This document shows, piece by piece, positions 1 through 7,717 of a DNA stretch of 64,000 bases. Position 1 is the stretch's first letter. The number at the start of each line of letters is the position of its first letter. The translations under genes and the position numbers were made by a program. Source of the DNA: Planotetraspora sp. A-T 1434 (GTDB lineage Bacteria > Actinomycetota > Actinomycetes > Streptosporangiales > Streptosporangiaceae); contig NZ_JAOEGB010000017.1 in the NCBI RefSeq assembly GCF_025420585.1, positions 1 through 64,000 of the forward strand. Direction: 5' to 3'. The notes under the pieces were generated by a model. The model had not been told where the DNA came from. It saw only the letters and a program-made list of their open reading frames with translations, and ran no database searches.

Positions 1-8
1 CGCGCGAG

Positions 9-515
9 CTAATCAGTTGGCCAGTTGTCCGGCGGTGAGACGTAGGTGCCGCGATAGGGAACGGTGAATACCCATCCCTGCGCGCGAAGAAACGCGACGG
101 CCTGGCGAGCGGTGACCTTGGCCACGCCGTACTGCTGCATCAGGGCCTTCTCGCTGGGGATGGGGCGATTGGGCTTGAACTCCCTGCGCCGGATGCGTTC
201 CGCTATCTCCTCGGCGATCTGCTGGTACAGGGCGATCTTGCGGCGGGCGCGTGGCGCGGAATCGTCGCCGACGAATGTGCCCTCTCCCTGAACTGTGTAG
301 ACGAGGCCCTGCTCGCGCAGCTCACGTGCGACGCGGCGAGCGGTCGTCCTGGCGATGCCGTACTCCGCCTCCAGTTCGGCCTCGCTGGGCATGGGGTTGC
401 CCGGCGGCAGCTCGCCGTTGTCGATGCGATCGCGGATGATGTCGGCGATCTGCTTGTAGACCGGTATTGGCCCGTCTCGGTCAAGCACAGTCGAACGATA
501 GACCAAAGCGTACAT
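9..515 (-). CDS. Tandem GntR-type winged-helix protein (two HTH domains, no effector domain)
   Basis: Probable DNA-binding transcriptional regulator of 168 aa. The protein holds two consecutive GntR winged-helix domains, roughly residues 12-85 and 92-162. Each has the family pattern of 'Y.QIA..I..RI', then a 'PSE..L...YG.A..TAR' recognition helix, then a wing ending in 'GTFV' or 'GTYV'. No UTRA, FCD or aminotransferase-like effector domain follows, so no ligand can be proposed. The start used is the ATG at 515. I see no clear Shine-Dalgarno before it; an in-frame GTG ten codons in is an alternative. The gene lies downstream of radC on the same strand and ends close to the window edge. Family membership is clear; target genes are unknown. 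Confidence 0.85.
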   Translation of the reverse strand: MYALVYRSTVLDRDGPIPVYKQIADIIRDRIDNGELPPGNPMPSEAELEAEYGIARTTARRVARELREQGLVYTVQGEGTFVGDDSAPRARRKIALYQQIAEEIAERIRRREFKPNRPIPSEKALMQQYGVAKVTARQAVAFLRAQGWVFTVPYRGTYVSPPDNWPTD

Positions 516-590
516 GTTTGCACAAAGCAGACACTCATTAACACCTAGTCATACGGGTTGATAGACCAGTAGTATCGAGAGCACCTACAG

Positions 591-1262
591 TCAACTCTGC
601 CGTTGTTCATATGGAATCCGGCGCCAGGCGGTGTCGGTGACGATCACGTGGTCGAGGAAGCGGAGGCCCACGGTGTCTGCGGCCTCGTGGAGGCGGGCGG
701 TGACTTCGAGGTCGGCGGTGCTGGGGTCGAGGGATCCGCTGGGGTGGTTGTGGGCGAGGCCGAAGGCGGCCCCGCCGGAGACGAGGACGGTGGTGACGAT
801 GTCGCGGACGGGCGCGGGAGTGTGGTCGCTTCCGCCTTCGCTGACGACCGTGCGGCGGATCACGGCCCCGCGGGGGTCGCAGATCACCACCACCAGCCGC
901 TCCCGCGGGTATCCGTGGAGGAGGGGCGCCGCCGCCGACGCGATGTCGGCCGAGCAGGTGATGCGGCTGCGCTCCGGCTCGGCCTGCGCTCGCCGTACGA
1001 GATGGAAGGCCGCGGCGACGCGGGCCGCCTTGGCGGGCCCGACACCCGGCACGGCGAGCAGGCGGTGCGCCTCGGACCGGGAGAGCTCGCCCAGATCACC
1101 GCAGTGGGCGATGACCTGGGACGCGAGCTCGACGGCGCTGACGCCCCTGCTGCCCGAGCCGAGCAGCAGGGCGAGCAGCTCCCGGTCGGCCAGCGCCGAC
1201 GCCCCCGATGTCAGGAGCCGCTCACGGGGCTGGTCGGTCGGGGGCAGGTCCTTGACGCGCAT
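591..1262 (-). CDS. radC: RadC/JAB-domain protein
   Basis: RadC-family protein of 223 aa. An N-terminal helix-hairpin-helix region ('LAVPGVGPAKAARV') precedes a JAB/MPN metalloprotease-like domain with the metal motif 'HNHPSGSLDPSTADLE' near the C-terminus. Start: the frame stays open to 1358, but the family-typical N-terminus 'MRVKDLPPTDQPRERL' begins at 1262, so the upstream 32 codons are dropped. The role is unsettled: the family was historically linked to DNA repair, but the enzymatic substrate is not established. It lies 52 bp downstream of the GntR/UTRA gene on the same strand, so cotranscription is plausible. Confidence 0.9.
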   Translation of the reverse strand: MRVKDLPPTDQPRERLLTSGASALADRELLALLLGSGSRGVSAVELASQVIAHCGDLGELSRSEAHRLLAVPGVGPAKAARVAAAFHLVRRAQAEPERSRITCSADIASAAAPLLHGYPRERLVVVICDPRGAVIRRTVVSEGGSDHTPAPVRDIVTTVLVSGGAAFGLAHNHPSGSLDPSTADLEVTARLHEAADTVGLRFLDHVIVTDTAWRRIPYEQRQS

Positions 1263-1314
1263 CGGCACCTCCGGATGGGGAATCCGGGATGGTTGTACCA
1301 GTGGACACCGACAG

Positions 1315-2055
1315 TCAGAGGTGGACGGGAATCCCGTAGACGAGCCGGAACCTGTCACCCGGGATCACGATGTCACTGGTCTCCACCGGGCGCTCTCCGG
1401 CCCAGTAGGTGCGCTCGACATGCAGGACCTGAACGCCGGCGGGGAGCTCCAGCAGGTCGCTCTCGGTCGGCTGGGGCACCCGCACGTGGACCGTCTCGCC
1501 GATCTCGGTGACGGGGGTGCCGTTGGCCGCCATCCGGGACACCGCGCTCCGGCGCTCGTTCGTCCCCTCCTCCGGGGCCTGGCTCTGGCCGAACTCGACC
1601 AGCTCGTACGACGTGGCGAGCTGCATCGGCTTGCCGTCGCCGCGGAAGACGGAGCGGATCCTGATCACCGGGCTCCACTCGCTGAGCTGCAGACGCTGGG
1701 CGATCTCCGGGGGCGCCTCGGAGAGCTCGCTCCGCCAGGTCCACGTGGGATGCCGGTTGCCAGCCTGCATGTCCATCGCGAACGGCGTGTGGGGCTCGGG
1801 GACGCGGCTCCGGTAGAGGGGGAGCAGCGTCGGTTTCTCGCGCACCCGGTGTCCGGATCCGACGCGGCCGACGATCAGGCCCTCCTGGGCGAGGACGCGG
1901 AGCGCGTGGCGGGCGGCGGTCTCGCCGACGCTGTACTTCCTGGTGATCTGGTGCCGGGAGGGGATCGGCGCCCCCGGTGGGAGCGTGCCATCGACGATCT
2001 GACGGCGGAGGTCCTCGACTACGCGTAGGTAAACCGGATCAGAGTTGGCCATCAA
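1315..2055 (-). CDS. GntR-family regulator with UTRA ligand domain
   Basis: HutC-subfamily GntR repressor/activator of 246 aa. The winged HTH occupies about residues 6-75 ('PVYLRVVEDLRRQIVDG ... PSRHQITRKYSVGETAARHAL'). A UTRA effector domain fills residues ~95-245, ending 'VERTYWAGERPVETSDIVI', a typical UTRA C-terminal strand pattern. UTRA domains usually bind small ligands such as sugar phosphates or histidine-pathway intermediates; nothing here identifies the ligand. The ATG at 2055 is preceded by a GAGGGATGGATTG region that serves as the Shine-Dalgarno. A second ATG lies directly next to it at 2052. The downstream neighbour on the same strand is radC. Confidence 0.9.
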   Translation of the reverse strand: MMANSDPVYLRVVEDLRRQIVDGTLPPGAPIPSRHQITRKYSVGETAARHALRVLAQEGLIVGRVGSGHRVREKPTLLPLYRSRVPEPHTPFAMDMQAGNRHPTWTWRSELSEAPPEIAQRLQLSEWSPVIRIRSVFRGDGKPMQLATSYELVEFGQSQAPEEGTNERRSAVSRMAANGTPVTEIGETVHVRVPQPTESDLLELPAGVQVLHVERTYWAGERPVETSDIVIPGDRFRLVYGIPVHL

Positions 2056-2163
2056 TCCATCCCTCGGGGGCTGGGCGGATTCCCAATGGTGGCGTATTCG
2101 ACAAGCAACCCAGAGTAATGGCCCCTGCCTGTGATTCCAACTTTGCCAGCCGAAAGGCTACTA

Positions 2164-2541
2164 ATGGGCGCATCTGGTACTCCGGCGTCAGGTCCGGCAA
2201 GTCCTGGAGTTTCCCCTGATCGACGGCGGACTCCTCGCGCCGCGTCGTCCCCGGCGAACGTGCTCCCGTCGTACCACGGGATCCATGTCGCACCGCTTCA
2301 GGCGGACCACGAGCGGATCAACTGGATGGTGCCGACGCACCGGAGCGACCGCATCCGGGTCCGCAGGCACACGTGCGACTGCAAGGCGACGATCTATGAG
2401 TTGTGCCACGCCGGCGGTGTGCTGTTCATCCGCCGGACAATCCGCAGGGACGAGGGCAACCGCGTGCATGAGACGGAGCGACTCATCACCGTGCGGATGG
2501 AAGACCTCTGGACCAGGCTGATCCTGGGGCAGGCACGGTGA
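2164..2541 (+). CDS. Small uncharacterised protein with Cys-rich centre
   Basis: Unrecognised protein of about 125 aa. The second half (from the internal ATG at 2326) has strongly GC-rich third positions and reads like a genuine globular protein: 'RVRRHTCDCKATIYELCHAG', then an 'FIRRTIRRDEGNRVHETERL' stretch, ending 'DLWTRLILGQAR'. Three cysteines (CDC plus C) could bind metal, but this is only a possibility. The start is uncertain. ATG 2164 has a good GAAAGG Shine-Dalgarno seven bases upstream, but the N-terminal ~40 residues are Pro/Ser/Ala-rich with less biased codons; GTG 2260 or ATG 2326 are alternatives. It is divergent from the GntR/UTRA gene. A strong hairpin terminator follows 80 bp after its stop. 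Confidence 0.55.
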   Translation: MGASGTPASGPASPGVSPDRRRTPRAASSPANVLPSYHGIHVAPLQADHERINWMVPTHRSDRIRVRRHTCDCKATIYELCHAGGVLFIRRTIRRDEGNRVHETERLITVRMEDLWTRLILGQAR

Positions 2542-2622
2542 CCGTAGGGGTGCATACGGCAGATCCGAAAAAATTTCACCAGGAGCGTGTAACGCGACCG
2601 TAAGACGCGGCGATTCTCCGGT

Positions 2623-2670
2623 AGAGGCCGCTGATGTGTGTACCCCCGAGCACATATCGGCGGCCTCTTT
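2623..2670 (+). terminator. Rho-independent terminator-like hairpin upstream of dapA
   Basis: AGAGGCCGC at 2623-2631 pairs perfectly with GCGGCCTCT at 2660-2668. The next nine bases on each side (TGATGTGTG / CACATATCG) pair with two mismatches, giving about an 18-bp stem and a ten-base loop, followed by TTT. It lies between the small unknown gene and dapA, so it probably ends the former. It could alternatively act as a leader structure for dapA. Confidence 0.65.
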
Positions 2671-2783
2671 CGCTGCCCCAGGCCCCGCGCTGCCATCCCG
2701 GAAGCCGCGACGCCGCTGGTGACTTGGGCATAACGGGGTGGCGGGGTCCACGGGCCTCCCCGGATCCAGGTAGCGTTCGCTCT

Positions 2784-3701
2784 ATGGCATCGCCAACTGG
2801 AACCTCCGACGCCCCCTTCGGCCGCATGCTGACCGCGATGGTCACGCCGTTCACCTCCGACGGCGCGGTCGACTACGAGGGTGTCCAGCGCATCGCCACC
2901 TATCTTGTGGACGAGCAGCGCAACGACGGCCTGGTCGTCAGCGGCACGACAGGGGAGTCCCCCACCACGACCGACGAGGAGAAGGACCGCATCCTGCGGG
3001 CCGTCCTCGAGGCCGTGGGCGACCGGGCCACCGTCATCGCCGGGGCCGGGAGCAACGACACCCACCACAGTGTCGAGCTGGCCCGCGCCGCCGAGCGCGC
3101 GGGGGCGCACGCCCTGTTGGTCGTCACGCCGTACTACAACAAACCGCCGCAGGAAGGTCTCTACCGCCACTTCACCGCTGTCGCGGACGCGGCCGACCTT
3201 CCGGTGATGCTCTATGACATCCCCGGCCGCTCCGGCGTGCCGATCCTGACCGAGACGCTGATACGGCTCGGACGGCACCCGCGCATCGTCGCGGTCAAGG
3301 ACGCGAAGGCCGACCTTTTCGCGGGTTCCCAGGTCATGGCGGCCACCGACCTGGTCTTCTACTCCGGCGACGACACGCTCAACCTGCCGTGGCTGTCGGT
3401 CGGCGCGGCCGGGCTCGTGAGCGTCGTCGGCCACGTGGCGGGCGCGGAGCTCGCCTCCATGATCGATCGCTATCGCTCCGGCGACGTGGCGGGCGCCGTC
3501 GCGCTGCACCGCCAGTTGTTGCCGGTGGTCACGGGCATCATGACCCGCACGCAGGGCGCGATCATGTCGAAGGCGGCGCTGAAGCTGGTCGGGCAGGACG
3601 GCGGTTCCGTACGGCTTCCGCTCGTCGACGCCACGGAGGAGCAGGTCGCGTCGCTGCGCGAGGACCTCATCGCGGGCGGTCTCAAACTTGTCGATAGCTA
3701 A
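2784..3701 (+). CDS. dapA: 4-hydroxy-tetrahydrodipicolinate synthase
   Basis: Condenses pyruvate with L-aspartate semialdehyde in the first committed step of lysine/meso-diaminopimelate synthesis (cytoplasmic TIM barrel, 305 aa, normal length). Family landmarks are all visible: 'GTTGESPTT' near residue 55, 'TPYYNKPPQEG' near 120, the catalytic Tyr in 'MLYDIPGRSG' and the Schiff-base Lys in 'IVAVKDAK'. The frame is open from 2634, but ATG 2784 ('MASPTGTSDAPFGRMLTAMV') gives the expected N-terminus, and the upstream part overlaps the hairpin terminator. It is followed by the RNase J gene 152 bp downstream, the common actinobacterial dapA-rnj order. It is distinct from the DapA-fold kdgD gene at 13485-14390. 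Confidence 0.96.
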   Translation: MASPTGTSDAPFGRMLTAMVTPFTSDGAVDYEGVQRIATYLVDEQRNDGLVVSGTTGESPTTTDEEKDRILRAVLEAVGDRATVIAGAGSNDTHHSVELARAAERAGAHALLVVTPYYNKPPQEGLYRHFTAVADAADLPVMLYDIPGRSGVPILTETLIRLGRHPRIVAVKDAKADLFAGSQVMAATDLVFYSGDDTLNLPWLSVGAAGLVSVVGHVAGAELASMIDRYRSGDVAGAVALHRQLLPVVTGIMTRTQGAIMSKAALKLVGQDGGSVRLPLVDATEEQVASLREDLIAGGLKLVDS

Positions 3702-3852
3702 CAACCAAATGGAGCCGAATGAGCGAGCGAAATACCGGAAGCCGTAGCCGTCACACCGGGTGCGGAGGAGCTCGCAGGAGCGAGCGTAGCGAGCCAGTCA
3801 ATCAACGCGGCGCCTGGCGAATGCCACTCCGAGCCGAAGGCGAGGAGTCGGC
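3702..3852 (+). repeat. Intergenic spacer with GAGCGAGC-type repeats and hairpin
   Basis: The dapA-rnj spacer contains iterated GAGCGAGCG/GCGTAGCGAG strings at 3730-3740 and 3780-3794. GCTCGC at 3770-3775 can pair with GCGAGC at 3789-3794. Short GAGC-rich palindromes of this kind are often scattered in actinomycete intergenic DNA; whether this one terminates dapA transcription or is simply repetitive cannot be told. No ORF of note lies in it. Confidence 0.4.
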
Positions 3853-5538
3853 ATGAGCCACCCGCATCCCGAGCTGGGGCCGCCCCCGCCGCTGGCGGAC
3901 AACGGCCTGCGCATCGTCGCCCTCGGCGGCCTGGGGGAGATCGGCCGCAATATGGCGGTCTTCGAGTACGACGGCCGCCTTCTCGTCGTCGACTGCGGCG
4001 TGCTGTTCCCCGAGCCGGACCAGCCCGGCGTGGACCTGATCCTGCCGGACTTCGACTACATTCGCGGCCGCCTGGACGACATCGAGGCGGTCGTCCTCAC
4101 GCACGCGCACGAGGACCACATCGGCGCCGTGCCGTACCTGCTGCGCGAGCGGACGGCCATCCCGCTGGTCGGTTCGCGGCTCACGCTCGGGCTGATCGAG
4201 AGCAAGCTGTCCGAGCACCGGATCCAGCCGGTGAAGGTCGAGGTCATCGAGGGGGAGCGGCGCAGGTTCGGGCCGTTCGAGTGCGAGTTCCTCGCGGTCA
4301 ACCACTCCATCCCGGACGCGCTGGCCGTGGCCATCAGGACGCCGGCCGGCATCGTGCTGCACACCGGCGACTTCAAGATGGATCAGCTCCCGCTCGACGG
4401 GCGGCTGACCGACCTCGGCGGTTTCGCCCGGCTGGGGGCGGAGGGCGTCGACCTGCTGATGTCGGACTCCACGAACTCCGAGGTGCCCGGCTTCGTCACG
4501 AGCGAGCGGGACATCGCGCCGGTCATCGACGACGTGTTCCGCGCGGCCGACAAGCGGATCATCGTCGCCAGCTTCGCCTCGCACATCCACCGGGTGCAGC
4601 AGATCATGGACGCCGCGGACAAGCACGGCCGCAAGGTCGCGCTGATCGGCCGGTCCATGGTCCGCAACATGGGCGTCGCCCGTGATCTCGGTTACCTGAA
4701 GGTGCCGGCGGGCCTGCTCGTCGACTCCCGTGAGATCGAGGAGTGGCCGCCGGAGGACGTGGTGCTGATCTGCACCGGATCCCAGGGCGAGCCGATGGCG
4801 GCGCTGTCCCGCATGGCCAACCGCGACCACCCGATCCGGATCGCGGCGGGCGACACGGTCCTGCTGGCGTCCTCGCTGGTGCCGGGCAACGAGACGGCGG
4901 TCAACAAGGTCATCAACGGCCTCACCCGCTGGGGCGCGCGGGTCGTCCACAAGGGCAACGCCCGGGTGCACGTCTCGGGTCACGCGGCCGCCGGGGAGCT
5001 GCTGTACGTCCTGAACCTGACCAAGCCGTCCAACTTCATGCCGGTCCACGGCGAGTGGCGGCATCTGCGGGCGCATGCTCGTCTCGCCGCCCTCACGGGC
5101 GTGCCGGAGGAGAACATCGTGATCGCCGAGGACGGCGTCGTCGTGGACCTGGTCGACGGCCATGCCGGGATCGTCGGCGCGGTGCCGTGCGGCTACGTCT
5201 TCGTGGATGGCACTTCGGTCGGCGACGTCACGGACGTGGCGCTCAAGGACCGGCGAATCCTGGGCGACGAGGGCTTCATCTCGATCGTCGTGGTGGTCGA
5301 CTCCACCACCGGCAAGCTGACCGGCGGCCCGGAGATCACCGCGCGTGGCTCCGGCATCGACCCGGAGGCGTTCGACGCGGTCATCCCGCAGATCGAGATC
5401 GCGCTCCAGGAGGTCGCCGCCGCGGGGGTCGCCGACGTCCTGCAGATCCGCCGCACCCTCCGCCGTACGGTCGGACGCTGGGTCAGCGACACCTACCGCC
5501 GACGCCCGATGATCATCCCGGTGGTCGTCGAGGTCTGA
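3853..5538 (+). CDS. rnj: Ribonuclease J
   Basis: Metallo-beta-lactamase/beta-CASP ribonuclease with 5'-exo- and endonuclease activity in mRNA decay and rRNA maturation (561 aa, normal length). Visible motifs: the metal-binding 'LTHAHEDHIGAVPYLL' near residue 85, 'HTGDFKMD' near 173, the beta-CASP region with 'SGHAAAGELLYVLNLTKPS' and 'FMPVHGEWRHLRAHARLA', and a C-terminal RNase J oligomerisation region. The N-terminus 'LRIVALGGLGEIGRNMAVFEYD' is characteristic. Start ATG 3853 is preceded by 'aggcgaggagtcggc', a plausible Shine-Dalgarno. It lies downstream of dapA, and a GC-rich hairpin follows its stop. Confidence 0.95.
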   Translation: MSHPHPELGPPPPLADNGLRIVALGGLGEIGRNMAVFEYDGRLLVVDCGVLFPEPDQPGVDLILPDFDYIRGRLDDIEAVVLTHAHEDHIGAVPYLLRERTAIPLVGSRLTLGLIESKLSEHRIQPVKVEVIEGERRRFGPFECEFLAVNHSIPDALAVAIRTPAGIVLHTGDFKMDQLPLDGRLTDLGGFARLGAEGVDLLMSDSTNSEVPGFVTSERDIAPVIDDVFRAADKRIIVASFASHIHRVQQIMDAADKHGRKVALIGRSMVRNMGVARDLGYLKVPAGLLVDSREIEEWPPEDVVLICTGSQGEPMAALSRMANRDHPIRIAAGDTVLLASSLVPGNETAVNKVINGLTRWGARVVHKGNARVHVSGHAAAGELLYVLNLTKPSNFMPVHGEWRHLRAHARLAALTGVPEENIVIAEDGVVVDLVDGHAGIVGAVPCGYVFVDGTSVGDVTDVALKDRRILGDEGFISIVVVVDSTTGKLTGGPEITARGSGIDPEAFDAVIPQIEIALQEVAAAGVADVLQIRRTLRRTVGRWVSDTYRRRPMIIPVVVEV

Positions 5539-5558
5539 GGTCCGTACGAACACGCACC

Positions 5559-5583
5559 GAGGCCGGCCGTCGTCGCCGGCCTC
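5559..5583 (+). terminator. GC-rich hairpin after RNase J gene
   Basis: GAGGCCGGC (5559-5567) is perfectly complementary to GCCGGCCTC (5575-5583) around a seven-base loop, 21 bp after the rnj stop. There is no U-tract, as is common for actinobacterial terminators. Confidence 0.6.
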
Positions 5584-5634
5584 CGGTGAATATGCCGTTG
5601 CGTTCGGGGATGGGCCTGGCATAGCGTCCGGCCC

Positions 5635-6132
5635 GTGTCCGAGGTGAGGGTCGTTTACCGCAAATACGGCGGATCGTTGCACTGGAACCATCCCGGGAGG
5701 CTCCTGGGTGAGGACGAGCACGGCGCGTGGGTGGGCTGCGGCGCCGGCACCGTCGGCCGGAGGGGACATGAGCCCCCGGTCGTCTGGGAGATGCCGTTCG
5801 TCATGCTTTTCCCGCGCGACCAGTGGTGGACGGCCACGTTCAACGTGGACGGGCACGAGACGGCGATCTACTGCGACGTCACCACCGTGCCGGTGTGGCA
5901 CGGTGGCGAGGTGACCATGGTCGATCTGGATCTCGACGTGCTGAGGTTCAAGGACGGTCGCCTGCACCTGGACGACGAGGACGAGTTCGCCGAGCACCAG
6001 GTGCGCTACGCGTACCCCGACGAGGTGATCAGCCAGGCGGAGCGGTCGGCCGCCTGGCTGATGGACGCCGTGGGCCGGGCGTCCGGCCCGTTCGGCGGCG
6101 CGCACGGCCACTGGCTGTCGCTGGTCAGCTGA
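5635..6132 (+). CDS. DUF402-family protein
   Basis: Soluble protein of 165 aa with a DUF402-type core: 'FPRDQWWTATFNVDGHETAIYCDVTT', then 'VTMVDLDLDVLRFKDGRLHL', then an acidic 'DDEDEFAEHQVRYAYPDEVI' stretch. The clustered Asp/Glu residues are consistent with the divalent-metal-dependent nucleotide phosphatase activity reported for some DUF402 members (for example FomD-like), but substrate and role are unknown here. The start is GTG 5635; the frame reads directly into the conserved region. Its 3' end overlaps the convergent exporter gene by 8 bp. Confidence 0.8.
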   Translation: MSEVRVVYRKYGGSLHWNHPGRLLGEDEHGAWVGCGAGTVGRRGHEPPVVWEMPFVMLFPRDQWWTATFNVDGHETAIYCDVTTVPVWHGGEVTMVDLDLDVLRFKDGRLHLDDEDEFAEHQVRYAYPDEVISQAERSAAWLMDAVGRASGPFGGAHGHWLSLVS

Positions 6133-7687
6133 CCGCTGCGACGCCCTCGACGGGGTCCTCGGAGAGATCCTGCCCAGTGCTCTCGTCTTCCGGGATCACC
6201 TTGGGGACGCCGCGCAGCGCGAACAGGGCGGCGACGGCGAGGCAGAGGAGGATCGCCGCGCCGGTCAGAACGGTGGCGTGGAGCCCCTCGACGAACGCCT
6301 GCTTCGCCGCCTCCGTGACGGCCCCCGCCACGTCACGGGGCAGCGTGGCGGCGGCGCGCAGAGCGCCCCCGAGCGTGTCGCGGATCTGGGCCTCGGCCCC
6401 GGCGGGCAGCCCCGCTGGGAGGGCGAGACCGTTGCGGTAGGTGCTGTTCAGCACACTGCCGAGGACGGCGATGCCGAGCGCGCCGCCCATCTCGTGAGCG
6501 GTCTCGGAGATGGCCCCGGCCGCCCCCGCTCGCTCCTTCGGCGCGGTGGCGAGCAGCGTGTCATTCGTCACGGCGAAGGTGAACCCCATGCCGACGCCTT
6601 GGATGATCATGGCGACGAGCAGATAGGGGTAGCTGAGGTCGGTCCCGATCCGGCTGAACAGCGCGAACCCGGTCGCGGTCATGGCGAGGCCCAGCGCGAC
6701 GACCGGTCCCCGGCCCCACTTGTGGACCAGCGTGCCGGCGAGCGCCCCGCCCCCGCCGGCCGCGAAGCCCCCCGGCATCCCGGCGAGGCCCGCGATCAAC
6801 GGCGACCAGCCCAGGACGAGCTGGAAGTACTGGGCGAAGACCAGCGACATGGCCAGCATGGCGAACATCGCGACCAGCTCGGCGCCCACCGACGCGGCGA
6901 AGGCCCGGCGGCGGAACAGCCGGACGTCGATGAGCGGCTCGGCCAGCCGGGTCTGCCGCCAGACGAACACGACCAGCGCGGCCACTCCGATGAGGGCGGT
7001 GGCGATGACGGATCCCTGGGCGGCTCCGCCGCGAGCGGCCTCCTTGAGGGCGTAAATCAGCCCGAGCACGCCGACGACCGAGAGCGGGACGCTCGGCAGG
7101 TCGATCCGGCCGGGACGGGGATTGCGTGACTCGGGGAGCACGACGAAGCCTGCGACCAGGATGCCCGCGACCACCGGCAGGTTGATCAGGAAGACCGAGC
7201 CCCACCAGAAGTGGTCGAGCAGGGCGCCCCCGACGAGGGGGCCGAGGGCGAAGCCCACTGCCGAGACGCTGCTCCAGACGCCGACCGCGCTGGTCCGCTC
7301 CTTCGGATCGGTGAAGACATTGCGGACCAGCGAAAGCGTCGAGGGCATGATGACCGCGCCGGCGACGCCGAGCAGCGCGCGAGCGGCGATGAGGAGCTCG
7401 GGATTGGGGGCGTAGGCCGTTATCGCCGAGGCCGCGCCGAACGCGGCGGTGCCGATGAGCAGCAGCCGCTTGCGGCCGATCCGGTCGCCCACGTTGCCCA
7501 TCGTCACGAGCAGCCCGGCCAGCGCGAAGCCGTAGATGTCGGCGATCCAGAGGAACTGGGTGGCCGACGGGTTCAGGTCGGCGACCAGCTTGGGGCTGGC
7601 GAGGTGCAGGACGGTCAGGTCGATGGACAGCAGCAGCACAGCCAGGCACGCGATCACGAGCGTGCCCCACTTGCGGGAGTTCGTCAT
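6125..7687 (-). CDS. DHA2-family MFS drug exporter (14 TM)
   Basis: Proton-coupled multidrug efflux protein of 520 aa in the cytoplasmic membrane. Hydrophobic segments occur throughout, consistent with 14 TM helices. The MFS motif A is seen as 'GNVGDRIGRKRLLLIG' near residue 64, and 'GVAGAVIMPSTLSLVRNVF' plus 'GVWSSVSAVGFALGPLVGG' mark the DHA2/EmrB-type antiporter motif C region. The C-terminal tail is acidic. It lies 30 bp downstream of the AfsR-like regulator on the same strand, so it is probably cotranscribed with and controlled by it. Substrate unknown. Confidence 0.9.
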   Translation of the reverse strand: MTNSRKWGTLVIACLAVLLLSIDLTVLHLASPKLVADLNPSATQFLWIADIYGFALAGLLVTMGNVGDRIGRKRLLLIGTAAFGAASAITAYAPNPELLIAARALLGVAGAVIMPSTLSLVRNVFTDPKERTSAVGVWSSVSAVGFALGPLVGGALLDHFWWGSVFLINLPVVAGILVAGFVVLPESRNPRPGRIDLPSVPLSVVGVLGLIYALKEAARGGAAQGSVIATALIGVAALVVFVWRQTRLAEPLIDVRLFRRRAFAASVGAELVAMFAMLAMSLVFAQYFQLVLGWSPLIAGLAGMPGGFAAGGGGALAGTLVHKWGRGPVVALGLAMTATGFALFSRIGTDLSYPYLLVAMIIQGVGMGFTFAVTNDTLLATAPKERAGAAGAISETAHEMGGALGIAVLGSVLNSTYRNGLALPAGLPAGAEAQIRDTLGGALRAAATLPRDVAGAVTEAAKQAFVEGLHATVLTGAAILLCLAVAALFALRGVPKVIPEDESTGQDLSEDPVEGVAAVS

Positions 7688-7717
7688 GCACGCAGGGTCG
7701 GCGGTCGCGCTGACGAG

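Noticed and set aside
591-2055. Mobile element suggested by radC next to GntR genes
   Set aside because: No integrase, relaxase, transposase, terminal repeats or tRNA attachment site can be seen; RadC alone is not evidence.
2039-2293. Leftward ORF of 84 codons between the GntR/UTRA gene and the small unknown gene
   Set aside because: It covers the regulator's own promoter and start and overlaps the better-supported rightward gene; no Shine-Dalgarno and no recognisable domain.
3802-6111. Long leftward ORF (769 codons) opposite rnj and the DUF402 gene
   Set aside because: Antisense shadow of high-GC genes: Arg/Asp/His/Val-rich low-complexity sequence without domains, while both sense-strand proteins are clearly real.
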